This document shows, piece by piece, positions 26,200 to 33,834 of a stretch of 64,000 nucleotides of DNA (its first letter is position 1; the number at the start of each line of letters is the position of its first letter). The notes below the pieces were generated by a model, which had not been told where the DNA came from, searched no databases, and saw only the letters and a program-made list of their open reading frames with translations. The translations under genes were made by a program, and so were the position numbers. This DNA comes from Fimisoma sp964619315 (GTDB lineage: Bacteria > Bacillota > Clostridia > Peptostreptococcales > Anaerovoracaceae), in contig CAZUEH010000003.1 in the NCBI GenBank assembly GCA_964619315.1, forward strand, positions 1 through 64,000, in the 5' to 3' direction.

Positions 26200-27459
26200 C
26201 TAGTGTTTATTTCTTTCGTTTCTTGCTAAGTTGCTTGGTTCCATAGTTCTGATTTCAGGACCTTCACCAAGAGCAGAAACACCCTGATATTTGTAAGTCT
26301 TCTTGCCTGTGCAGTAGTCGCAAGTGCAAGGAAGATCAGGAAGCTGTGCTTCTGTATATGTAGTGATAACGCCTTCGTAGTTTCTCAAGATTACCTTGTG
26401 AGGAGTCTGAGAAATGATGTACTGAGGCATTACAGGTGTCTTACCACCGCCACCAGGAGCGTCTACTACGAATGTAGGAACTGCATAACCTGAAGTGTGT
26501 CCTCTTAGTCCTTCGATGATTTCGATACCCTTTGAAACTGGAGTTCTGAAGTGTTCGATACCCATTGAAAGGTCACAGATGTAAATGTAGTAAGGTCTAA
26601 CTCTGTTCTTAACAAGTAAGTGTACTAAGTCTCTCATGATGTGTTTACAATCGTTAACACCTCTTAATAGTACGGACTGGTTACCCAAAGGAATACCAGC
26701 ATCAGCCATCTTTCTGCAAGCTTCAATAGCTTCAGGAGTTAATTCGTTAGGATGGTTGAAGTGAGTGTTAAGCCAAACTGGGTGATACTTCTTAAGCATG
26801 TTAACCAATTTGTCAGTAATTCTCATAGGCATTACTACTGGAGTTCTTGAACCAAGTCTTACGATTTCTACATGAGGAATCTTTCTTAGTTCGCTTATGA
26901 TGTACTCAAGAGTATCATCCTCTACGCATAAGCAGTCTCCGCCTGAAAGCAGAACGTCTCTTACGCCAGGAGTTCTCTTGATGTAATCGATACATGCGTT
27001 AATATCCTCGATTGATCTTGAACCGTCAGTTTCACCTGCGATTCTTCTTCTTGTACAATGTCTGCAGTACATTGAGCACTGGTCAGTGATTAAGAAAAGA
27101 ACTCTATCTGGATATCTGTGAGTTAAGCCAGGAGCAGGGGAGTCTGCATCCTCATGAAGAGGGTCAAGATCGTCTGCTTCTGATCTGTGCATTTCTGCAA
27201 GTGTAGGAACAGCCTGCATTCTTACTGGATCTCTAGGATCGTCTGGATCCATTAGTGATGCATAGTAAGGAGTAATTCCTACTCTGAAGCCGCCAATAAC
27301 TTTTTCGATGTCGGCTTTTTCCTTATCTGTAAGGTTTATAACCTGAGCGATGTCCTCTACTGTTGACAGTCTGTTTTCAACCTGCCAGTGCCAGTCGTTC
27401 CACTGCTCATCTGTAACATCCTTAAACAAAGGAATGTCTTTCCAATTTCTAGTAGCCAT
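26200..27459 (-). CDS. kamA: L-lysine 2,3-aminomutase (radical SAM)
   Basis: First enzyme of lysine fermentation, converting L-lysine to L-beta-lysine with a [4Fe-4S] cluster, SAM and PLP. The 419-aa protein has the radical-SAM triad CSMYCRHC (Cys128, Cys132, Cys135), the DVLLSGGDCL motif, the PLP-lysine loop DAPGGGGKTPV (near residue 340) and C-terminal zinc-ligand-like cysteines CTCDYC. Length matches clostridial KamA. It lies between kdd and kamB with a GGAG binding site, under the sigma-54 promoter at 28805. Confidence 0.97.
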   Translation of the reverse strand: MATRNWKDIPLFKDVTDEQWNDWHWQVENRLSTVEDIAQVINLTDKEKADIEKVIGGFRVGITPYYASLMDPDDPRDPVRMQAVPTLAEMHRSEADDLDPLHEDADSPAPGLTHRYPDRVLFLITDQCSMYCRHCTRRRIAGETDGSRSIEDINACIDYIKRTPGVRDVLLSGGDCLCVEDDTLEYIISELRKIPHVEIVRLGSRTPVVMPMRITDKLVNMLKKYHPVWLNTHFNHPNELTPEAIEACRKMADAGIPLGNQSVLLRGVNDCKHIMRDLVHLLVKNRVRPYYIYICDLSMGIEHFRTPVSKGIEIIEGLRGHTSGYAVPTFVVDAPGGGGKTPVMPQYIISQTPHKVILRNYEGVITTYTEAQLPDLPCTCDYCTGKKTYKYQGVSALGEGPEIRTMEPSNLARNERNKH

Positions 27460-27534
27460 TTTAATCTCCTTTTTATTTCAATTTTGGGATTTTAATTGGT
27501 TTAATTTGTAAATATCATTTGCTAAGAGTTAATC

Positions 27535-28599
27535 TTATGAGTACATTTCTCTAAATATTTCTCTTAGGCCTTCATGTTCTCTAAGAACCTGAAGAGTTAT
27601 TGCTGCATGGCCCTTAGTGTAACCGTTTCCGATAATCATGTTAACGTCTTTACCAACGCCTTCTGCTCCTAAAGCTGCCTTTGTGAAGCTTGTTGCCATT
27701 GAGAAGAAGTAAACAGTACCGTCATCCTTACATGCTAATACTGAAGCCATTTCAGTGTTTTCAATGTTTACACAGTTGATTACTAAGTCAAATAACTCGC
27801 CGTCAGTTAATTCCATAGCTTTGTTGTACATTCCAACTGCATCTGTAGCGTCAAGATGGAAGTAAGCATCAGCTAAGTCTAACTTTCTTGCTCTGTCTTC
27901 TGATTTCTGTGATCCAGCAGCACATACTACTAAACCTGTAACGCCTGCTCTCTTCTTTGCTTCATATAAGCATAGAAGACCGGATTTGCCGCCGCCACCG
28001 ATAATAAGAACTTTCTGGCCGGACTGAACTAATTTAGCTGCCTGTGCAGGAGCTCCAGCTACGTCTAATGCTGAAAGTGCAAGACCTTCTGGCATGTCGT
28101 CTGGAAGAACTGCATAGATACCGCTCTGGAACAAGATTGCCTGTCCTTTGATATCAACCTGGTCAATTCCTGCTCTCATTTCAAGAATTTCTTCGATTAC
28201 TAATGGAGTTAGAGAAAGGGATACTAGTGTAGCGATTTTGTCGCCAACCTTTAAATCTCCAACATAAGCTGGTCCGATTTCTTTAACTGTACCGATAAGC
28301 ATTCCGCCGGAACCAGTCCATGGGTTTTTGTGCTTACCTGCCTTAGCAACGATTCCCATCATTGTGTCTTTGATGCTCTGAACATCTTCAGCTGTAAGAT
28401 CATCAGTAGGTTTCTTGCCGTTGCAAGCTCTTCTTACGATTTCTGTAAAGGAAGCTGAGTCAACGTTTAAAGTTTTAACATCAATTAATACTTCGTTGTC
28501 ATAGATTTCCATTGTGTTGTCAATAACGTCTGCTGGCTGTGGTAATACTCCTTTTGGGGAGATTACTCTGTGTGTACCGTAAGGGTCTCCTTTTTTCAT
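27535..28599 (-). CDS. kdd: L-erythro-3,5-diaminohexanoate dehydrogenase Kdd
   Basis: Oxidatively deaminates 3,5-diaminohexanoate to 3-keto-5-aminohexanoate with NAD(P)+. The 354-aa medium-chain-dehydrogenase-like protein opens MKKGDPYGTHRVISPKGVLP, has KNPWTGSGGMLIGTVKEIGP near residue 91-110 and the nucleotide loop IIGGGGKSG at 199-207. It is the first gene of the operon, with a long leader (about 190 nt) from a sigma-54 promoter. A paralogue of this whole protein forms the sensor part of the regulator encoded just upstream. Confidence 0.95.
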   Translation of the reverse strand: MKKGDPYGTHRVISPKGVLPQPADVIDNTMEIYDNEVLIDVKTLNVDSASFTEIVRRACNGKKPTDDLTAEDVQSIKDTMMGIVAKAGKHKNPWTGSGGMLIGTVKEIGPAYVGDLKVGDKIATLVSLSLTPLVIEEILEMRAGIDQVDIKGQAILFQSGIYAVLPDDMPEGLALSALDVAGAPAQAAKLVQSGQKVLIIGGGGKSGLLCLYEAKKRAGVTGLVVCAAGSQKSEDRARKLDLADAYFHLDATDAVGMYNKAMELTDGELFDLVINCVNIENTEMASVLACKDDGTVYFFSMATSFTKAALGAEGVGKDVNMIIGNGYTKGHAAITLQVLREHEGLREIFREMYS

Positions 28600-28804
28600 T
28601 GTTATTTCCTCCTCGAAAAAATGTTAGTTTATAATTTTATATCCGAAATAGTTCCGAACATAAGCTGCTGTATTAATTATATAGTAAAAATTTTTACTTT
28701 TCCATGAAAACGCTATGTTTTGCTCATGAATACATAATACAAGCCACGTCCAAAGTTATACAAACTACGTTACTAGTTTGCGATTCTTCGCCAGTTATAT
28801 TAAA

Positions 28805-28820
28805 AGCAAAATTTGTGCCA
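28805..28820 (-). promoter_or_regulatory. Sigma-54 promoter of the kdd-kam-ato operon
   Basis: Minus strand TGGCAC-AAATT-TTGCT (28820-28805) matches the -24/-12 consensus TGGCAC-N5-TTGCW with correct spacing of GG and GC. Transcription would start near 28793, about 190 bases before kdd. The rest of 28600-29020 holds no gene. Confidence 0.85.
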
Positions 28821-28949
28821 ACAGTCACTCATTTTTCCACTCTTTTTCATACTACAAGTAGTATGCTGATAACCACTGTCTTTGGTCCTTCATTTTTAAT
28901 TTGCCATATTTTTTTGAAATGCTTTTTCTTGTTTCATTAGCCTCTTTTC

Positions 28950-28965
28950 GAACCGATTTTGTTTC
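28950..28965. promoter_or_regulatory. Degenerate activator-site copy
   Basis: GAACC-N6-GTTTC at 28950-28965 is a one-mismatch relative of the GAACC-N6-GGTTC palindrome found at 28979-28998 and 31102-31119. It lies about 130 bases upstream of the kdd -24 element. Confidence 0.4.
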
Positions 28966-28978
28966 ATACTAAAATAAC

Positions 28979-28998
28979 GCGAACCTAAAACGGTTCGC
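28979..28998. promoter_or_regulatory. Candidate enhancer (UAS) palindrome for the sigma-54 activator
   Basis: GCGAACC-N6-GGTTCGC, perfect seven-base arms, centred about 170 bases upstream of the kdd -24 element, a usual distance for enhancer binding sites. The core GAACCTAAAACGGTTC matches the copy by kal except one base. It also lies just after the regulator's stop codon and could double as a terminator hairpin for that gene. Confidence 0.65.
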
Positions 28999-29020
28999 AC
29001 TATTTATTCAGCCTTTTTCG

Positions 29021-31078
29021 CTACAATTGATACTTCTTTCTTTTGCGCACAAGTTGAGTTTGGCTTATGCCTATAGCTTGTGCTGCCTTTCGGGTTGAGC
29101 CGTATTTTTCACAGGCATATTTGATGATTCCCTTTTCATAATCTTCGACAGCCGTCTGCAAGTCCACGTCTTGCTCTTGGTGATTTTCAGCATCCTCAGG
29201 CATTACTGCACCAAACAATTCAGCATGACTTTCGCGCATAACATCCATGAGCGTGATGTCCTCCCCTTTGGCTGCTATCATCAGTCTTTGCACTGTATTT
29301 TCTAGTTCTCTTATGTTTCCTGGCCATTGTTGCTGTTGTAGATATTCTACAGCACTGTCTACAATCCCTCTTTTGAGGCCGAATTTTTCGCCATATTTGA
29401 CCAAAAAGTGGTTTATCAATGCGGGGATATCGTCAGGCCTTTCTGCAAGGTTTGGAATCCTAATCGGAACTACATTTAGTCTGTAGTAAAGATCCCTTCT
29501 AAACTTGTTTTCTTCCACGTATTTTTCAAGGTCTTTGTTGGTGGCAGAAATAACCCTAACATTAGTCTTGATCGGAGACGTTCCTCCAACTCTGTAAAAC
29601 TCGCCATCCTGCAAAACTCTAAGGAGCTTAGCCTGCATTTCTAGCGGAAGTTCGCCTATTTCGTCTAGGAAAATAACTCCGTTATTTGCCAGCTCAAAAT
29701 ACCCTTTCTTGCCTCCCACGTTAGCGCCCGTAAACGCTCCTTTTTCATAACCAAAGAACTCGGATTCTATCAGGGTTGGTGAAATTGCACCGCAGTTTAT
29801 TTTGACGAAAGGTTGCATTTTTCTGTCGCTGTTTTTTTGTATTATATTTGCGGCTTTTTCCTTTCCGACGCCGGTGTCTCCAAAGATTATTACGTTGCAA
29901 TCATACTTGGAAACTTTGGTCATGTCGTCGAGTACTTTCCACATTGATTTGCTGCGACAAACGAAGTCTTCAACCAATGTTTTGCCAACAAGCGGTTGGT
30001 TGTATAAGTCATCTTCGTTTTCTTCAGGCCCTGTATATGGAACGTCAATGAACTGAGCGTCCTCAAGGTAAGGAGCTATTTTTCTAACTATTTCCACGTC
30101 GAAATTATCATAGTTTTCTAAGTAACCCTCGGCGCCACGAACATCAAGATTCTTCGAAATCGACTCAGTGATGTAGAGCGCTATATTCAGGTTGTTTATC
30201 AGGTTGGCGAACAGCACTGTTCCTCCCGGTTTGGTGGCCAAAATGTTGATGGTTTCAGCGCCAGGTATCTCTGCACAGTTTATGGAAAGGTCGAAGAAGG
30301 ACTCTGCGTTTAGTTTTCTCATACATTCCACTGGCCTGAGTATATCCAAGAAATTGACCTCGTCAAACACTGTCGTTATCAAGCTATCTATGCCACGTCC
30401 CGTCAGCCGCATATTGGTTTTTTTATCTAACAAGCAAGTGATTTGAGCGGATTCTCCCGCTGTGCTGCGTATTACGTATCCATATAATAGGTTGGTAAGC
30501 ATGCTGTTGCCTACGACCAAGAACTTTTCTTTTCCCTCTACTAGCTGATGAAGCCTGTACAAAGTGCCTGATTGGTCAAAAGCAAACATTAACATTTCAA
30601 GGGGAACGTCCTCTGGCGCCTTTACCAAAGGAATCAAGCTATGGACTATGACGCAGCCCTTAGCCTCCACTTGATTAAAGGCTCTATTAACTGAAGTTAT
30701 TTCCTCAAGGTACATCGGAAGAGATGCCGCGGAAGCGTTGCAAATTACCAAGTCCCCTTTTTCGAGACCCATAGAATTGTTGTATTCCGAGCCAATTTCC
30801 TCAACAACCCCCATTACAAGACCCCCAGTGTCCGTTACTGGGTTGTGAAGTTTCCCTCTTCTTATTACCATGTCTATTATGGCCTGTTTTATTCTATTTT
30901 CATCGTCGTTAGATTCAGTACAGATCTGCTTGAACCCAGTTCCTTCAAGATGTATCCTTCTTATCGAGACTTTTAGCTCATCAGAATATATCTTGCGGCT
31001 GTTATCCAACTTCCATGCAGAAGTCGGCAATACATGTTTGGGTTCAAGGACTCTTTTGATTCCGTATGACATAGGCAT
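29021..31078 (-). CDS. Sigma-54-dependent activator with Kdd-derived N-terminal sensor domain
   Basis: A 685-aa protein. Residues 1 to ~350 align along their length with Kdd encoded next door: YGIKRVLEPKHVLP against YGTHRVISPKGVLP, LHNPVTDTGGLVMGVVEEIG against KNPWTGSGGMLIGTVKEIG. The nucleotide loop GGGGKSG of the enzyme is replaced by GNSMLTN, so catalysis is unlikely and ligand sensing likely. Then comes an AAA+ sigma-54 activation domain with Walker A GDTGVGKE (400-407), the sigma-54-contacting GAFTGA (447-452), VIFLDEIGELP, and a Fis-type C-terminal HTH (STRKAAQAIGISQTQLVRK). The ATG at 31078 follows AAGGAG; an upstream ATG at 31120 would place the palindrome 31102-31119 inside the gene. 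It should activate kdd and kal. Confidence 0.93.
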   Translation of the reverse strand: MPMSYGIKRVLEPKHVLPTSAWKLDNSRKIYSDELKVSIRRIHLEGTGFKQICTESNDDENRIKQAIIDMVIRRGKLHNPVTDTGGLVMGVVEEIGSEYNNSMGLEKGDLVICNASAASLPMYLEEITSVNRAFNQVEAKGCVIVHSLIPLVKAPEDVPLEMLMFAFDQSGTLYRLHQLVEGKEKFLVVGNSMLTNLLYGYVIRSTAGESAQITCLLDKKTNMRLTGRGIDSLITTVFDEVNFLDILRPVECMRKLNAESFFDLSINCAEIPGAETINILATKPGGTVLFANLINNLNIALYITESISKNLDVRGAEGYLENYDNFDVEIVRKIAPYLEDAQFIDVPYTGPEENEDDLYNQPLVGKTLVEDFVCRSKSMWKVLDDMTKVSKYDCNVIIFGDTGVGKEKAANIIQKNSDRKMQPFVKINCGAISPTLIESEFFGYEKGAFTGANVGGKKGYFELANNGVIFLDEIGELPLEMQAKLLRVLQDGEFYRVGGTSPIKTNVRVISATNKDLEKYVEENKFRRDLYYRLNVVPIRIPNLAERPDDIPALINHFLVKYGEKFGLKRGIVDSAVEYLQQQQWPGNIRELENTVQRLMIAAKGEDITLMDVMRESHAELFGAVMPEDAENHQEQDVDLQTAVEDYEKGIIKYACEKYGSTRKAAQAIGISQTQLVRKRKKYQL

Positions 31079-31101
31079 TTTATGTTCACTCCTTCTTTGC
31101 G

Positions 31102-31119
31102 TGAACCTAAATCGGTTCA
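31102..31119. promoter_or_regulatory. Candidate enhancer (UAS) palindrome between regulator and kal
   Basis: TGAACC-N6-GGTTCA, sharing the core GAACCTAAAWCGGTTC with the site at 28979-28998. It lies 30 bases upstream of the kal -24 element and 24 bases upstream of the regulator ATG, so it might serve both activation and autoregulation. Confidence 0.65.
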
Positions 31120-31148
31120 TTCTCTTTGTAGTTTCAATGATAACTCAT

Positions 31149-31164
31149 TGGCACGCATTTTGCA
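31149..31164 (+). promoter_or_regulatory. Sigma-54 promoter of kal
   Basis: TGGCAC-GCATT-TTGCA (31149-31164) is a perfect -24/-12 match. Transcription would start near 31174, about 58 bases before the kal ATG. Confidence 0.9.
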
Positions 31165-31184
31165 ATATATTATTTCATGAATTC

Positions 31185-31202
31185 AAACCGATATAACGGT
31201 TT
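31185..31202. promoter_or_regulatory. Palindrome in the kal leader
   Basis: AAACCG-N6-CGGTTT, perfect six-base arms, located just downstream of the predicted kal start site. It resembles the activator palindrome in its AACCG/CGGTT arms but has different spacing; it may be a second operator. Confidence 0.4.
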
Positions 31203-31231
31203 TACATTTTTACTGAAAAAGGAGAAATAAA

Positions 31232-31624
31232 ATGTCAGAGAAAATCACTTCAACACTAAGAATGAGAATGTCCGCTAAGGATGCACATTACGGCGGAAAT
31301 CTAGTAGATGGTGCACACATGGTACACCTATTTGGCGATGTTGCCACAGAGTTATTAATTAAAATGGACGGCGATGAAGGCTTGTTCTGCGCTTATGACA
31401 ACGTAGAATTTTTAGCTCCTATATACGCTGGTGACTATATTGAAGCATATGGAGAAATCTCAAAGGTTGGTAACACTTCCAGAAAAATGACATTCGAAGC
31501 AAGAAAGGTTATCGTTTCAAGACCTGACATTAGTGCTTCAGCAGCAGACTTCTTAGAAGAACCTATTATTGTAGCAAGAGCCACTGGTACTTGCGTAACA
31601 CCAAAGGAATCTAAGAGGAAATAA
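31232..31624 (+). CDS. kal: 3-aminobutyryl-CoA ammonia-lyase Kal
   Basis: Removes ammonia from 3-aminobutyryl-CoA to give crotonyl-CoA, the step that joins lysine fermentation to the butyrate route. The 130-aa hotdog-fold protein has SEKITSTLRMRMSAKDAHYGG, the LVDGAHMVHLFGDVATEL helix and FLAPIYAGDYIEAYGE typical of this short thioesterase-like family. The binding site AAGGAG is six bases before the ATG. It stands alone, divergent from the regulator and the rest of the pathway, with its own sigma-54 promoter and terminator. Confidence 0.93.
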   Translation: MSEKITSTLRMRMSAKDAHYGGNLVDGAHMVHLFGDVATELLIKMDGDEGLFCAYDNVEFLAPIYAGDYIEAYGEISKVGNTSRKMTFEARKVIVSRPDISASAADFLEEPIIVARATGTCVTPKESKRK

Positions 31625-31637
31625 ATTCGAGTACAAG

Positions 31638-31656
31638 ATAATTACTAATACATCTT
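31638..31656. repeat. Dispersed 19-bp repeat, copy 1 (3' of kal)
   Basis: ATAATTACTAATACATCTT follows the kal stop by 13 bases and is identical to 53329-53347 ahead of the thiolase gene. A GTAC lies a few bases before both copies. Confidence 0.5.
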
Positions 31657-31658
31657 TA

Positions 31659-31701
31659 AATAATTACGAGGAGCTTATATGGCTCCTCGTAATTATTTTT
31701 T
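31659..31701 (+). terminator. Intrinsic terminator of kal
   Basis: A 16-base stem AATAATTACGAGGAGC with its complement (31659-31674 and 31682-31697), then a T run. Confidence 0.92.
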
Positions 31702-31719
31702 GTGATAATCTATCCCATA

Positions 31720-31745
31720 AAAATAAGACGCTAATATGCGTCTTA
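31720..31745 (-). terminator. Intrinsic terminator of rluB
   Basis: AAGACGC/GCGTCTT stem followed on the minus strand by ATTTTTATG, 5 bases past the rluB stop. Confidence 0.75.
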
Positions 31746-31748
31746 CTC

Positions 31749-32453
31749 TTAACAGTTTTTTAAATATTCTATTTCTTCTCGTGTGAGCTTTCTGTAATGT
31801 CCCTCCTTTAAGCGTCCCAATCTTATCTGACCAATTGCCACTCTTTCAAGAGCCTGCACTGGATTGCCTACTGCGGTAAACATCTTTCTCACTTGACGAT
31901 TCTTTCCCTCGTGTATAGAAATTTCCACGATAGTAGAGTTTTGGTTGCTTTTTACGATCTGCACTTGTGCTTTTGATGTGACAAAACCACCTATGTCAAC
32001 ACCATTTCTTAGTTTGGCTATCTTTTCTTTTGAAACAACTCCCTTGACCAGTGCCCTGTAAGTCTTGTCCAGTCCATGCTTAGGATGAGCTATTCTATAA
32101 CTTAAGTCACCATCGTTAGTCATGATCAATGCTCCCGTAGTGTTGTAGTCTAATCGTCCGACCGGAAAAATTCTTGCGTCCACGTCCTTTACGATTTCCA
32201 TAACTGTCAAACGATCTTTGTCATCTTCAACAGTGGTTACCATGCCCAGCGGCTTGTTCACCAAGATGTAGACCCTTTTCTTTTGGCCTTCTATCAAGTG
32301 ACCATTGACATGAACCTTGTCCGTTTCATCGACATCATAGCCAGGTTCTTTCATGACAGCTCCGTTTACCTTTACATTGCCGTTGGCGATCAGTTCATCG
32401 GCTTTGCGCCTGCTGGCAATTCCAGCTTGTGCTATATACTTGTTTATTCTCAT
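31749..32453 (-). CDS. rluB: 23S rRNA pseudouridine synthase, RluB family
   Basis: A 234-aa pseudouridine synthase with an N-terminal S4 RNA-binding domain (MRINKYIAQAGIASRRKADELI) and the RsuA/RluB catalytic core, including the catalytic aspartate in FPVGRLDYNTTGALIMTND and KTYRALVKG. The open frame extends about 48 codons upstream, but that part is unlike the family and AAGGAAACGAAT precedes the ATG at 32453. In many Firmicutes rluB follows scpAB; here a lipoprotein gene on the other strand lies between them. Confidence 0.93.
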   Translation of the reverse strand: MRINKYIAQAGIASRRKADELIANGNVKVNGAVMKEPGYDVDETDKVHVNGHLIEGQKKRVYILVNKPLGMVTTVEDDKDRLTVMEIVKDVDARIFPVGRLDYNTTGALIMTNDGDLSYRIAHPKHGLDKTYRALVKGVVSKEKIAKLRNGVDIGGFVTSKAQVQIVKSNQNSTIVEISIHEGKNRQVRKMFTAVGNPVQALERVAIGQIRLGRLKEGHYRKLTREEIEYLKNC

Positions 32454-32582
32454 ATTCGTTTCCTTAATCTTCGTTAGTGCTCCTATTCTACCACATAACC
32501 CCATTAATTGTAAATGTTTAGGTGAGGGCACAACATTTTTAAAAATTTTTATTAAATTTAACAATATTTTTTGTATGTTTCC

Positions 32583-32611
32583 TTGCTTTTTTATCAATTA
32601 TACAGTATACA
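32583..32611 (+). promoter_or_regulatory. Sigma-A promoter of the lipoprotein gene
   Basis: TTGCTT (32583-32588), 17-base spacer, TATACA (32606-32611), 33 bases before the ATG; AGGAGG precedes the start. Confidence 0.6.
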
Positions 32612-32643
32612 TAAATGTATAAGTATATTTAGGAGGATTAATT

Positions 32644-33171
32644 ATGAAGAAAATTACTGTTTTATTATTGGCTCTTTGCCTTGTATTTCTTACAGCTTGC
32701 GGAGGAAGCTCCCCATCTGATGCTTTAAAGGCAGACATGGAAGATGCAAAGGCGAGCCCTGACGAAATAATAGGAGATTTAGGCGAAGATGGTTTTGGCG
32801 AAGAAGCAACTAAGTTGCTTGTTGACAAAGTTTTAGAGTTTGAATACGAATTAGGCGAAGAAAAAATTGATGGTGATACTGCTACAGTAGAAACTACCAT
32901 TACAGCTTACTCTATAGGTGCAATCTTTGGCGAAGTAATTACAGAACTCATTACTGAAGCATACGCAAATCCAACTATGAGCGAAGATGAGATGATGGCT
33001 AAGATGGACGCTCTTCTTATCGAAAAGCTTACTAACGCTGAAAAAACTTACAGCCAGACCGTTACAATTATACTTAAGAAAAAAGGTTCAAACTGGGAAG
33101 TTCAGGAAAGCGATGACATGGCAAACGCTTTAACAGGCGGAATCCTTGACTTCATTGAAGCCGCTTCCTAA
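32644..33171 (+). CDS. Secreted lipoprotein, acidic, 175 aa
   Basis: A lipoprotein with signal peptide MKKITVLLLALCLVFLTACGG; the lipobox LTAC places the lipidated cysteine at residue 19. The mature part is acidic, begins with a low-complexity stretch (SSPSDALKADMEDAKASPDE) and has an alternating pattern in the C-terminal half (TVTIILKKKGSNWEVQES) resembling the NTF2-like fold of DUF4878/DUF5105 lipoproteins. The family assignment is weak. It is a single-gene unit with its own promoter and terminator, inserted between rluB and scpAB. Confidence 0.8.
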   Translation: MKKITVLLLALCLVFLTACGGSSPSDALKADMEDAKASPDEIIGDLGEDGFGEEATKLLVDKVLEFEYELGEEKIDGDTATVETTITAYSIGAIFGEVITELITEAYANPTMSEDEMMAKMDALLIEKLTNAEKTYSQTVTIILKKKGSNWEVQESDDMANALTGGILDFIEAAS

Positions 33172-33193
33172 TTAAAGGCTGACAAAAATAATG

Positions 33194-33227
33194 CCGCTCA
33201 GAATTAATTCTGAGCGGTTTTGTTTTG
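33194..33227 (+). terminator. Intrinsic terminator of the lipoprotein gene
   Basis: A perfect palindromic stem CCGCTCAGAATT/AATTCTGAGCGG (33194-33217) followed by TTTTGTTTTG. Confidence 0.9.
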
Positions 33228-33234
33228 CAATTTT

Positions 33235-33834
33235 TTAAAGTTCCATTTGCATCTGGTCGTCAGCAAACCCGTCGCCTTGTACCTCTGCGTCTTCTCCAAA
33301 CTTTCCGGAAACAATGGTCTCTACGTCATCTATTTCAGGCAAGTCTTTTATTGATGTAAATCCAAAATTTTGCAGGAATGTATCAGTCGTCGTATAAAGT
33401 ATAGGTCTTCCTACAGTATCTGCCCTGCCTTTTTCGCAGACCAAATCCTTTTTCATTAGTCCATCCATTACTCTATCGCATCTGATTCCTCTTATAGCTT
33501 CTATTTCGCCTTTGGTCACGGGCTGTTTATATGCCACTATCGCCAATACCTCAAGAGCTGACTGGGATAGCCTTTTGACTTTGGCCGGCGTGCAAAGGTC
33601 TCGAACATAATCTGCATTTTCTTCTCTTGTAACAAACTGAAAAGATTGGTTTATCTGGCGTATTATTATTCCGCGGCCCTCTTGCTGATATTCTTCTTGT
33701 AATTCCTTGAAGCACTCTATGGCTTCTTCCTTTGTTATGTTGAAAACGTCTGCGGCGGCTTTAGCGTCTAAAGGCTCGCCCCAAGTGAACATCATAGATT
33801 CAAAGGCAGATTTAATTGTCTTCTTGCTGCTCAT
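33235..33834 (-). CDS. scpB: Segregation and condensation protein B
   Basis: The 199-aa winged-helix kite subunit of the SMC-ScpAB condensin. The family core is visible in RLSQSALEVLAIVAYKQPVTKGEIEAIRG and YTTTDTFLQNFGFTSIKDLP. It overlaps the end of scpA by 23 bases, in agreement with fixed stoichiometry. It acts with Smc (not in the window) in chromosome compaction and segregation near the origin. The C-terminal tail is acidic. Confidence 0.95.
   Translation of the reverse strand: MSSKKTIKSAFESMMFTWGEPLDAKAAADVFNITKEEAIECFKELQEEYQQEGRGIIIRQINQSFQFVTREENADYVRDLCTPAKVKRLSQSALEVLAIVAYKQPVTKGEIEAIRGIRCDRVMDGLMKKDLVCEKGRADTVGRPILYTTTDTFLQNFGFTSIKDLPEIDDVETIVSGKFGEDAEVQGDGFADDQMQMEL

Noticed and set aside
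28979..28998. Terminator only
   Set aside because: The hairpin after the regulator could terminate transcription, but the tail on the minus strand is only GTTATTTT and the same palindrome occurs at the other side of the gene where nothing ends, so a protein site is preferred; both roles remain possible.
31079..31120. Regulator start at the upstream ATG 31120
   Set aside because: It would place the palindrome inside the coding region and lacks a ribosome binding site, whereas AAGGAG precedes the ATG at 31078.
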